From the NCBI RefSeq assembly GCF_004348345.1, contig NZ_SMJZ01000042.1, positions 1 to 48,082 of the forward strand: a stretch of 48,082 nucleotides of DNA, given 5' to 3'. This stretch comes from Nonomuraea longispora. Lineage in GTDB: Bacteria > Actinomycetota > Actinomycetes > Streptosporangiales > Streptosporangiaceae. The position numbers and the translations under genes are program-made. The notes below the pieces were generated by a model, which was given only the letters and a program-made list of their open reading frames with translations, had not been told where the DNA came from and did no database searches. This document shows positions 1-7,241 of this stretch, one piece after another (the first letter of the stretch is position 1; each line of letters begins with the position of its first letter).

Positions 1-489
1 GCGCTGCAGGAGCATGCCCGGCCACTCCCCCACGGTGAAGGGCGCCGTACGGGTGAAGCCGCAGCCTTCGTAGTAGGCGACCAGGCGGCCGTCGTCGCCG
101 GCGTAGCAGTCGACGCGCAGCAGGCTCACGCCGCGCTCACGGGCCAGTTCGTAGGCGTGGTCGAGCAGGGCCCTGCCCACGCCGTGCCCGGCGAAGGCGC
201 GGTCGATGACCAGGCACTGGACGTACAGCTCGCTCTCGTCCGCGGGCTTGACGTAGTCGTGGGGGTCGCCGACGACCAGGCAGCCGGCGGGCCGGCCGCC
301 GACCTCGGCGATGCGCATGCCGCCGTTCTCGGCCCAGCCCGTGATCTGCCGGGTGCGTTTGGCGTCGCCGGTGAACGGCCTGCTGCCCCACTGGCCGGTG
401 CGGCCCTGCGAGACCAGCCAGTTCACTGCGCTGTCGAACATGGCCAGCACGGCCGGGACGTCGCCGTCGCCGCCCTTCCGGATGTGCAT
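1..489 (-). CDS. GNAT-family N-acetyltransferase (C-terminus beyond window edge)
   Basis: The reading frame from the ATG at 489 to the window edge gives about 163 residues with GNAT features. It opens MHIRKGGDGDVPAVLAMFD. The acetyl-CoA-binding segment is LVIDRAFAGHGVGRALLDHA (a Q/RxxGxG/A-type loop), followed by LLRVDCYAG and the family-typical YYEGCGF near the C-terminus. The family transfers an acetyl group from acetyl-CoA to an amine; the substrate cannot be read here. The start lies 5 bases after the stop of the L,D-transpeptidase gene, so the two are probably co-transcribed and translationally coupled. The true C-terminus lies outside the window, although the visible part already covers the whole fold. 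Confidence 0.85.
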   Translation of the reverse strand, partial: MHIRKGGDGDVPAVLAMFDSAVNWLVSQGRTGQWGSRPFTGDAKRTRQITGWAENGGMRIAEVGGRPAGCLVVGDPHDYVKPADESELYVQCLVIDRAFAGHGVGRALLDHAYELARERGVSLLRVDCYAGDDGRLVAYYEGCGFTRTAPFTVGEWPGMLLQR

Positions 490-494
490 GGAGG

Positions 495-1685
495 TCAGGT
501 CTTCTCCTTCAGGGCGCTGCCCTTCTTCCACTGGGAGAACGACAGTTGCCAGTAGCCCCAGCCGTTGTTCCATTCGAGCTCGCGGTCGGTGCCCTTGACG
601 TCGACGATGTCCCCGCGCTGGACGGTGTCGTAGAACCATTTCGCCTGGTCGGGGCGGGCGTTGATGCAGCCGTGGCTGACGTTCTGCCTGCCCTGGGCCC
701 AGACGTTGTTCTTGGCGTGGACGTACTCGCCGGAGTTGGAGATCCGCACCGCGTGGTTGATCATGACGTCGTAGTACTCGGGGTCGCCCTTCTTGCGGCC
801 CGGGGAGATCATGCGGACCGGGTTCGCGCGTTCCATGGTCAGGTGCACGCCGGAGCTGGTGGTGTACTCGCGGGTGGTGGCCTTGCCGGCGCTGATGCGC
901 ATGGTCTTGACGCGCTTGCCGTCCTTGTAGACGTACATCATGTGCTTGGCGACGTCGACCTTGCTGATCTGCTTGGCGCCGATGTTGAGGTCGGCGGTGT
1001 AGTCCTTGACGCCGTAGAGGCCCTTGCCGGCCTTGACGCCGGTGATGTCGGCGTGGAACTTCACCTTCTGGTGGGCCGGCCAGTATTTGGCGGTGCGGTA
1101 GATGACCTTGTTGTCGGCCACCCAGCGCCACGCGCCGTCGACGGGCTTTTCCGCCTCCACCTCCAGGGCGCGCTCGATGGCGGCCTTGTTGGCGACGGAC
1201 TGGTTGAAGGTCACGATGATGGGCGCGCCCACGCCGAGGGTCTCGCCCTTGGCGTTGGGGGTGACGTCGACGACCTGCAGTGCACGCGCGGGCTTGGCGG
1301 TGGTGAAGGCGCTGGTGGAGGAGGTGACGCCGGCCTTGGCGGTGACGGTGTAGTCGGTCGACGGCTTCAGCGGCGTCTTGGAGACCCACCGGGTCCTGTC
1401 GGTGTTGAAGCGGCCCTCGACCGGTTCGTCGTCGCCTTCGACGGTCACGTCCTCCAGGGCGCCGCCGGCCGCCACGACAGTGATCTTCTTCTCCGGTTTG
1501 ACCTTGGTGCTGCCCTCGGCGGGTGAGATCTTGATGGTCGGTGCCTGCGGGGTGGCCGACGTGGTGGCCTCGGGCGCCTCGCGTGTGCCCGAGGCGCCGC
1601 CGCCGGAGCATGAGGCCGTCAGCGCCGCGGCGGTGAGCAGCGCGAACGCGGTGGCGGGCTTCCTCCAAGCAGGCGCAGCGTTCAA
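495..1685 (-). CDS. L,D-transpeptidase, cell-wall lipoprotein
   Basis: 396 residues. The N-terminus is a lipoprotein signal (AFALLTAAALTASCSGGG, lipobox Cys at about residue 26), followed by a Thr/Pro/Ala linker and two Ig-like modules (about residues 50-250), as in mycobacterial LdtMt2. The C-terminal YkuD catalytic domain holds the diagnostic SHGCIN motif, with His338 and nucleophile Cys340. Enzymes of this family make 3-3 peptidoglycan cross-links outside the membrane and are carbapenem-sensitive. The Trp-rich tail (NNGWGYWQLSFSQW) resembles the C-terminal cap of actinobacterial Ldts. The ATG at 1685 fits the signal peptide. The downstream GNAT gene begins 5 bases after the stop. Confidence 0.92.
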   Translation of the reverse strand: MNAAPAWRKPATAFALLTAAALTASCSGGGASGTREAPEATTSATPQAPTIKISPAEGSTKVKPEKKITVVAAGGALEDVTVEGDDEPVEGRFNTDRTRWVSKTPLKPSTDYTVTAKAGVTSSTSAFTTAKPARALQVVDVTPNAKGETLGVGAPIIVTFNQSVANKAAIERALEVEAEKPVDGAWRWVADNKVIYRTAKYWPAHQKVKFHADITGVKAGKGLYGVKDYTADLNIGAKQISKVDVAKHMMYVYKDGKRVKTMRISAGKATTREYTTSSGVHLTMERANPVRMISPGRKKGDPEYYDVMINHAVRISNSGEYVHAKNNVWAQGRQNVSHGCINARPDQAKWFYDTVQRGDIVDVKGTDRELEWNNGWGYWQLSFSQWKKGSALKEKT

Positions 1686-1757
1686 GACAGTCCTTTCCCA
1701 TCAGGGCACCAAAGGCACCCCAAAAACCATAATGCTCCTGCATGTAAGACGACGAAT

Positions 1758-1785
1758 GATTTAGGAGAGTTCGGTCACATTTCAA
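1758..1785 (-). promoter_or_regulatory. Candidate promoter of the L,D-transpeptidase gene
   Basis: Read on the minus strand, TTGAAA (1785-1780) and TAAATC (1763-1758) are separated by 16 bases, about 75 bases upstream of the start codon at 1685, in the only AT-rich stretch of this gap. This is motif matching only. Confidence 0.35.
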
Positions 1786-1813
1786 TCACTTCTGCGCGGT
1801 TGATCAACGCAGG

Positions 1814-4075
1814 TCAGCGCGGTGTAAGGCGGTGTGTCAGACCGGTGTGCCGGCGTCCCGCCCCCCGGGTGCGCACCGCCTGGGCCAGAGCCCGGCGCGA
1901 GCCGACGATCACGACGAGCTTCTTGGCGCGCGTGATGGCGGTGTAGAGCAGATTGCGTTGCAACATCATCCAGGCGCTGGTCGCCAGCGGGATGACGACG
2001 GCGGGATATTCGCTGCCCTGCGAACGGTGGATGGAGACCGCGTAGGCGTGGGCCAACTCGTCCAGCTCGTCGAAGGCGTACTCGACCGGCTCGTCCTCGT
2101 CGGTCAGGACGGTCAGCTTGTGCTCGTCGGGACGGATGTCGGTGACGAGGCCCACCGTCCCGTTGAACACCCCGGCGGCGCCCTTGTCGTAGTTGTTGCG
2201 CAGCTGAGTGACCTTGTCGCCGACGCGGAAGACGCGGCCGCCGTAACGGCGTTCCGGCATGCCCTCGCGGGCGGGCGTCAGAGCCTCCTGCAGGGCGAGG
2301 TTGAGCGCGCCCGCCCCGGCCGCGCCCCGGTGCATCGGCGCCAGCACCTGGACGTCGCGCCGCGGATCGAGACGGAAGCGCCGCGGGATGCGGCGGGCGA
2401 CCACGTCGACCGTCAGCGCGGCGATCTCCTCCGGCTCCTCGCACGGGAACAGGAAGAAGTCCGACATGCCTTCCAGGACGGGGTGGTGGCCGGTGTTGAC
2501 CCGGTGGGCGTTGACCACGACGCCCGACTCCTGCGCCTGGCGGAAGATCTGCGTCAGCCGCACCCGCGGCACCTCCTCGGCGGCCAGCAGGTCCTTGAGC
2601 ACCTCACCGGCGCCGACCGACGGCAGCTGGTCGACGTCGCCCACGAACAGCAGGTGCGCGCCGGGGGCGACCGCCTTGACCAGCTTGTTGGCCAGCAGCA
2701 GGTCCAGCATCGACGCCTCGTCGACCACGACGAGGTCGGCGTCCAGCGGGTTGTCGCGGTCGAAGGTCGCATCGCCACCGGGCCGCAGCTGCAGCAGCCG
2801 GTGCACCGTGGTGGCCTCGTGACCGGTCAGCTCCGCCAGCCGCTTGGCCGCCCGGCCCGTCGGCGCCGCCAGGATCACCCGGGCGCGCTTGGCCCTGGCC
2901 AGCAGCACGATCGAGCGTACGGTGAAGCTCTTGCCGCAGCCCGGCCCGCCGGTCAGCACCGCGACCTTCTCCGTCAGTGCCAGGCGCACCGCCTGGCGCT
3001 GCTCGGGCGCCAGCTCGGCGCCCGTCTGACCGCGCAGCCACTGCTCGGCCCGCTCCCAGTCCACATCGGCGAACGTCTTGAGCCGGTCATGGCCGTTGCG
3101 CAGCAATCCCAGCAGGCCCAAGGCCAGCGACAGCTCGGCACGGTGGAACGGCGGCAGGTAGACGGCCGGCACCACGTTGTCGCCCGCGGGGATCTGCTCG
3201 CGTACCACCCCCTCGGCCGCCACCAGCTCCTCCAGGCACACCGCCACCAGGTCGGCTGGCACCTCCAGGATCTTCACCGCGTCCCCCACCAGGTTGGGGG
3301 CCGGCAGGTAGCAGTGGCCGTCGTCGGCGGCCTGCGACAGCGTGTAGCGCAGCCCCGCCATGACCCGCTCCGGGCTGTCGTGCGGGATGCCGACCGCCTG
3401 CGCGATGGTGTCGGCCGTCTTGAAGCCGATCCCCCACACGTCGTCGGCCAGTTTGTACGGCTGCGTCCTGACGATGTCGATGGATGACTCGCCGTACTGT
3501 TTGAAGATGCGCACCGCGATCGAGGTGGACACCCCGACCCCCTGCAGGAAGATCATCACCTCTTTGATGATCTTCTGTTCCTCCCAGGCGGCGGCAATCA
3601 TCCTCGTCCGCTTGGGACCCAGCCCCGGCACCTCGGCCAGGCGCCCCGGCTCCTGCTCGATGACCTCCAGCGTGTCGAGCCCGAAATGGTCGACGATCCG
3701 CTCGGCCATCTTCGGGCCGATGCCCTTGATCAGCCCGGAGCCGAGATAACGCCGGATGCCCTGCACGGTGGCCGGCAACACCGTCGTGTAGGACCACACC
3801 TCGAACTGGCGGCCGTAGCGGGGATGCGACGTCCAGCGGCCCCGCAACCGCAGGGACTCCCCGACCTGCGCGCCGAGCAGCGGGCCGACGACCGTCAGCA
3901 GTTCCGCGCCGGAACGCTCGGTCGCCACCCGCGCGATCGTGTAGCCGCTGGTCTCATCGGCATAGGTGATGCGCTCAAGTACCGCGCTCAACTCAGTAAC
4001 GACATTTTCGGAGCTCCCACCCCGGCTCCCCTCGGGCCTCCCCACACCGACGAGACTAGGGCAGATCAACAGCAC
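1814..4075 (-). CDS. recD2: RecD2-type 5'-3' DNA helicase (exodeoxyribonuclease V alpha-like, without RecBC)
   Basis: 753 residues. Domains in order: an OB-like N-terminal region (about 26-100), tandem helix-hairpin-helix motifs (LGSGLIKGIGPKMAERIVDH and EVPGLGPKRTRMI, about 110-165), then SF1B helicase domains with Walker A GGPGCGKS (376-383), a VVVDEASM Walker B (449-456), and motif VI near the C-terminus (YAVSIHRSQGSEYPAVV ... LLYTAITRAKKLVVIVG). The HhH-containing N-terminus distinguishes RecD2 from RecBCD-associated RecD1, and no recB or recC is nearby. The family unwinds DNA 5'-3' in repair. The start is a GTG with GAGAAGG 7 bases upstream; a GTG at 4045 is possible. The last 20 or so residues are Arg/His-rich and may be poorly conserved. 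Confidence 0.9.
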   Translation of the reverse strand: MLLICPSLVGVGRPEGSRGGSSENVVTELSAVLERITYADETSGYTIARVATERSGAELLTVVGPLLGAQVGESLRLRGRWTSHPRYGRQFEVWSYTTVLPATVQGIRRYLGSGLIKGIGPKMAERIVDHFGLDTLEVIEQEPGRLAEVPGLGPKRTRMIAAAWEEQKIIKEVMIFLQGVGVSTSIAVRIFKQYGESSIDIVRTQPYKLADDVWGIGFKTADTIAQAVGIPHDSPERVMAGLRYTLSQAADDGHCYLPAPNLVGDAVKILEVPADLVAVCLEELVAAEGVVREQIPAGDNVVPAVYLPPFHRAELSLALGLLGLLRNGHDRLKTFADVDWERAEQWLRGQTGAELAPEQRQAVRLALTEKVAVLTGGPGCGKSFTVRSIVLLARAKRARVILAAPTGRAAKRLAELTGHEATTVHRLLQLRPGGDATFDRDNPLDADLVVVDEASMLDLLLANKLVKAVAPGAHLLFVGDVDQLPSVGAGEVLKDLLAAEEVPRVRLTQIFRQAQESGVVVNAHRVNTGHHPVLEGMSDFFLFPCEEPEEIAALTVDVVARRIPRRFRLDPRRDVQVLAPMHRGAAGAGALNLALQEALTPAREGMPERRYGGRVFRVGDKVTQLRNNYDKGAAGVFNGTVGLVTDIRPDEHKLTVLTDEDEPVEYAFDELDELAHAYAVSIHRSQGSEYPAVVIPLATSAWMMLQRNLLYTAITRAKKLVVIVGSRRALAQAVRTRGAGRRHTGLTHRLTPR

Positions 4076-4409
4076 TGCGGCACCTTCTCTGAGCCACAGA
4101 GTTCGCGAACTATGCCGAACGTGTGACCACTACTCCCCTCTCCAGCTCCTGCTCGTCACTTGTTGCGGGGACCGGGAGGGGGTCGCCGGGCGTCCGGCCG
4201 ACCGCAACCCGTTCTTCGCACACAGTCGGCTGGCTCGACTCCGCCGACGCGCCGGCGCGCTCCCACCTCCGGCCCCAGAGTGCCGGCGGACGGCGACATC
4301 GACCCCACCACCCGGCGCGTGGGTGCCGGTCACCCGCCGAATGTACGTTCAGCCTCCCTTGGCCGTACGAATCATCGGACACTCTCCGGGCATTCCTTGA
4401 GCGTGAACT
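4076..4409. other. Intergenic region upstream of recD2, no convincing gene
   Basis: About 330 bases between recD2 and the SulP gene. Short open frames exist on both strands, but none shows a ribosome site, a recognisable domain or a credible composition. It presumably carries the recD2 promoter, including the palindrome at 4100-4111, and the end of the SulP transcript. Confidence 0.5.
4100..4111. promoter_or_regulatory. 12-bp palindrome AGTTCGCGAACT upstream of recD2
   Basis: A perfect inverted repeat centred about 30 bases before the recD2 start. It is not the usual actinobacterial SOS box (CGAAC-N4-GTTCG), because the half-sites face the opposite way. It could be an operator or a chance palindrome. 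Confidence 0.35.
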
Positions 4410-4434
4410 GGAACCTCAGGGGGTCCTGAGTTCC
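4410..4434 (-). terminator. Hairpin over the SulP stop codon
   Basis: GGAAC(C)TCAGG, loop GGGT, then CCTGAGTTCC forms a 10-bp stem with one bulged C, spanning the stop codon of the SulP gene. No U-tract follows, so it is an actinobacterial-type terminator at best. Confidence 0.4.
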
Positions 4435-6140
4435 TCTTTTGGCTCCTGGGCGGGGACGGTGTCCAGCACTCCATGACGGTGCAGGTGGTTGCGGGCGGCT
4501 GCGATCGCCTCGGGGGTGGAGGCGAACACGTGCCCAGCCGCATCGAGCCGGGCGATCACGCCCAGAGCGTGCAGCGCCTGGTGGTGGCCGTCGCGGATGC
4601 CGGAAACGTACACGGTGATGCCGCGGCGTTCCAGCCGGGTGATGGCGTCGCCCAGGATGAGCGCGCCGCTGGCGTCGACGGTGGTGACGCGCGACATGCG
4701 CAAGATCACCACGGACACCGTCGCGACCTCGGACAGTTCCAGCAGGAAGCGGTGGGCAGCGGCGAAGAACAGCGGCCCGTCCAGCCGATAGGCGATGATG
4801 TGCTCGGCCAGCAGCGCGTGCTCCTGCTCGGTGTGATCACCGGGCAGGTCGGCGCGGATCGGTGTCTCATCCAGGCGGACGTTGCGGGCGATGGCGCGCA
4901 ATGCGAGCGCGCCGGCCACGATCAGTCCGAGGATGACCGCCTGGACCAGGTCCAGGGCCAGGGTGGCCAGCGCGGTCAGTGCCAGGACGACGGCGTCGCC
5001 CCGGGTGGCGCGGGCCATCGCCTTGACGGAGCCCGCCTCGACCATCCGCACCGCGGTGGCCAGCAGTACTCCGGCCAGCGCGGCCAGCGGGATCCGGGCG
5101 ACCAGGTCGGCCGCCGCGTAGACGATCGCAGCGAGGATCGCGGCGTGGGCGAGCGCGGCCAGCCGGGATGTGGCGCCGGAGCGCACGTTGACCGCGGTGC
5201 GAGCGATGGCGCCGGTCGCCGGGACACCGCCGAACAGCGGGGTGAACAGGTTGGCCAGGCCCTGGCCGAACAGCTCGCGGTCTGGGTCGTGCTTGTGGTT
5301 GACGCTCATGCCATCGGCCACCGCCGCCGACAGCAGCGACTCCAGCGCGGCAAGCGCGGCCACCGCTACTGCGGGGGCAAGCAGCGAGCTGAGGGCAGCC
5401 GGATCGAGGAAGCCCAGTGACGGCGCGGGTAGCCCGGCGGGCAGCGCACCGATCCGCACCAGCGGCGCCTGCGCCAGTTCCGCTACCACGGTGACCGCGA
5501 CCACCGTCAGTAGCGAGAACGGCACCGTAGGCCGCCAGCGGGCACCGGCCAGCATGAGGACGGCCACGGCCAGCGCGGTCACCGGCGCCCACCACGACGG
5601 GCTGGCCAGGAAGGCTTGTACGGCGTGCCAGGCCACCACCAGCACCCGGTCGCCCTCCGGTGTCGGCACGCCGAGCGCGGAGGGGACCTGCTGCAACGCG
5701 ATGACGCAGGCGATGCCGAGGGTGAAGCCCTCCACCACCGGCGCGGGCACCAGCGCCATGTACCGGCCCGCCCGGACCAGCGCCAACGCGATCAGCATCA
5801 ACCCGGCCAGCATCCCCACCGTCAACACGCCCGAGGCGCCGTAGGAGTGCACGATCGGCACCAGCACCACGGTCATCGCCCCGGTCGGGCCGGACACCTG
5901 CAGCCCGGAGCCGCCGAAGACGGCGGCCAGCGCGCCCGCGACCACCGCGGTGGCCAGCCCCGCCGCCGCACCCATCCCCGAGGAGATACCGAACCCCAGC
6001 GCCAGCGGCAACGCCACGACCGCCACCGTCAACCCGGCCAGCAGATCACGGCGCGGACGACGGCCCATGGTGGCCAGCTCATCACGCGTGGGCAGCACCG
6101 AACGCACCCGGGCCCAGCCCGAGGACAGCATGGAGCTCAC
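4416..6140 (-). CDS. SulP-family (SLC26-like) anion transporter with STAS domain
   Basis: 574 residues. A hydrophobic core of about 10-14 membrane segments (residues 35-410) contains the SulP signatures ALPLALGFGISSGMGAAAGL and VSGPTGAMTVVLVPI. It is followed by a cytoplasmic STAS domain (about 440-555) with RLDGPLFFAAAHRF and MSRVTTVDASGALIL. SulP proteins move sulfate, bicarbonate or dicarboxylates by symport or exchange; the anion cannot be told from sequence. The ATG overlaps the upstream ArsR gene by 4 bases (ATGA), so the transporter is the last gene of a three-gene operon led by a small protein and an ArsR regulator. This points to an inducible system rather than housekeeping sulfate uptake. 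Confidence 0.92.
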   Translation of the reverse strand: MSSMLSSGWARVRSVLPTRDELATMGRRPRRDLLAGLTVAVVALPLALGFGISSGMGAAAGLATAVVAGALAAVFGGSGLQVSGPTGAMTVVLVPIVHSYGASGVLTVGMLAGLMLIALALVRAGRYMALVPAPVVEGFTLGIACVIALQQVPSALGVPTPEGDRVLVVAWHAVQAFLASPSWWAPVTALAVAVLMLAGARWRPTVPFSLLTVVAVTVVAELAQAPLVRIGALPAGLPAPSLGFLDPAALSSLLAPAVAVAALAALESLLSAAVADGMSVNHKHDPDRELFGQGLANLFTPLFGGVPATGAIARTAVNVRSGATSRLAALAHAAILAAIVYAAADLVARIPLAALAGVLLATAVRMVEAGSVKAMARATRGDAVVLALTALATLALDLVQAVILGLIVAGALALRAIARNVRLDETPIRADLPGDHTEQEHALLAEHIIAYRLDGPLFFAAAHRFLLELSEVATVSVVILRMSRVTTVDASGALILGDAITRLERRGITVYVSGIRDGHHQALHALGVIARLDAAGHVFASTPEAIAAARNHLHRHGVLDTVPAQEPKEELRTP

Positions 6141-6505
6141 GCCGCGCCCGCTCCCGGACCAGTTGCCGAACCGGCCTGCGCCTTCAACAGCTCATCGAGC
6201 AGCTCGTGCTGACCGGCCAGCTTGTGGGTGAGCAGTTGGCGGCCGGCGCGCAGCAGTTCGGCCACATCCCCGCCGGACAGGCTGTAGACGACGGTGGAGC
6301 CGTCGCGGTGCGCGGTGACCATGCCCGAGCGGCGCAACACGGCCAGATGCTGCGACAACCCGGTCGCCTCCACCTCGATAGCGGCCAGCAGGTCCCGGAC
6401 CGGCCGGGGGCCCTCCTGCAGCAGTTCCAGCACCCGGATCCGTACCGGATGACCCAGCAGCCGAAACAGCTCGGCCTTGGCCTCATACAAGGGAACGGAA
6501 TTCAT
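6137..6505 (-). CDS. ArsR-type winged-helix repressor
   Basis: 122 residues beginning MNSVPLYEAKAELFRLLGHP. The winged helix spans about residues 8-90: PVRIRVLELLQEGPRPV, recognition region ATGLSQHLAVLRRSGMV, and wing RDGSTVVYSL. The protein has no cysteine at all, so the thiolate metal, arsenic or persulfide sensing typical of many ArsR proteins is unlikely. The start codon shares its A with the stop of the preceding small gene (TGATG), and the stop overlaps the SulP start. It is probably an autorepressor of this operon that responds to a small ligand or anion. Longer upstream starts would run antisense-like sequence and are less credible. Confidence 0.88.
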   Translation of the reverse strand: MNSVPLYEAKAELFRLLGHPVRIRVLELLQEGPRPVRDLLAAIEVEATGLSQHLAVLRRSGMVTAHRDGSTVVYSLSGGDVAELLRAGRQLLTHKLAGQHELLDELLKAQAGSATGPGAGAA

Positions 6506-6717
6506 CACGCTCGCCCGTCCGCTTGGCTGGCGGCGCCGGGCGCCTCGGCCGGCGAGTCGATGGGGACGCCGTGGCGCCGCGCGAAGCGCTGCACGTCCTC
6601 CCACGCCACTTCGGCCTGGAGGACCTGGTCGGCATCGCCGTCATCGCGAACGGCCTCCAGCGCTGCCCGCGCGCGTGCAGCCCGCTCCTGCACGGCGGCG
6701 ACGAACGACTGACTCAC
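6505..6717 (-). CDS. Small charged helical protein, first gene of the ArsR-SulP operon
   Basis: 70 residues, GTG start, with a perfect AGGAGG ribosome site about 5 bases upstream. The sequence is Ala/Arg/Glu/Asp-rich and predicted helical (VQERAARARAALEAVRDDGD, then EVAWEDVQRFARRHGVPI). I do not recognise a family. Its stop codon overlaps the ArsR start (TGATG), so it is tightly coupled to the regulator and the transporter. It could be an accessory factor of the transporter or a DNA/ligand-binding helper. The strong ribosome site and the overlap make it a real gene. Confidence 0.75.
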   Translation of the reverse strand: MSQSFVAAVQERAARARAALEAVRDDGDADQVLQAEVAWEDVQRFARRHGVPIDSPAEAPGAASQADGRA

Positions 6718-6734
6718 CAGACCTCCTGCGTCAG

Positions 6735-6790
6735 AAAACTCACGGATATAGGATGTACTAAATTACGCATATTCGCAATTCCGTGATGCT
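6735..6790 (-). promoter_or_regulatory. AT-rich promoter/operator region of the ArsR-SulP operon
   Basis: This is a markedly AT-rich island in GC-rich DNA. It contains the inverted repeat CACGGA (6741-6746) / TCCGTG (6780-6785) with ATAT elements between the arms. It lies 20-70 bases upstream of the first gene of the operon and is a likely promoter and ArsR-binding zone. The exact -10 and -35 boxes are not clear. Confidence 0.45.
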
Positions 6791-6836
6791 GAAGGTGCTC
6801 TGCTCGAACTCGGTTACACCTCGGTGGAAGCCGGCC

Positions 6837-7124
6837 TCAGTCCTGCTCCTCATCGTCAGCGGGCATGGTTGGACCCGCAGCGGCCGCAGGCCTGCGCTGG
6901 GCTGGGCTGTGAGGCGGTGAAAGGGCCTCGTCGCACGCGTACAGCTCGGAGCGGTGAATGCGACGCTGGGTGACGGTAACGCCGAAGTCTTCACGGAGCA
7001 GGTCCATGATCTGGCGGCGGGTGATCCCCTCAAGGATGTCCTCGGTGACCGGCGGCGTGGCCCACTCGTCCCCTACGCGTATGAGAACGTTCGACGTGGT
7101 CGCCTCAGCGACGTGTGCCTCCAC
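6837..7124 (-). pseudogene. C-terminal fragment of a class IV branched-chain aminotransferase-like gene
   Basis: The frame reads VAEATTSNVLIRVGDEWATP then PVTEDILEGITRR, ending the homologous part at HRSELYACDEAL. These are the conserved C-terminal landmarks of PLP class IV aminotransferases (GxxxExTxxNxF, TPPxxxxILxGITR, ELYxADEAF). An intact enzyme is near 300 residues; here the N-terminal two thirds, including the catalytic Lys, are missing. An in-frame stop lies just upstream. After DEAL the frame turns into low-complexity Pro/Ala sequence, consistent with a frameshift. It appears to be a decayed remnant that may still be translated from the GTG at 7124. Confidence 0.55.
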
Positions 7125-7241
7125 GATCTGTGCTCCTCAGACCCGTAGCCCCAGGTGCCATGCGGTGCCCGGACGGTCCCGGCCGGGCACTTGCAGGTCA
7201 AGACGCTGACCAGTTCCCGTACCCGGCGAGGGCCGCACTGC

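Noticed and set aside
546..1526. Open frame of 326 codons antisense to the L,D-transpeptidase
   Set aside because: Gly/Val/Asp/Leu-rich shadow with no motif; the sense gene has the complete YkuD catalytic site.
4110..4382. Possible 90-residue gene upstream of recD2
   Set aside because: No ribosome site, Arg/Trp/Gly-rich composition typical of noncoding GC-rich DNA, and several competing frames of equal length.
6758..7033. Minus-strand open frame overlapping the aminotransferase fragment
   Set aside because: It is only the alternative frame entered after the frameshift; apart from that it shows no domain or ribosome site.
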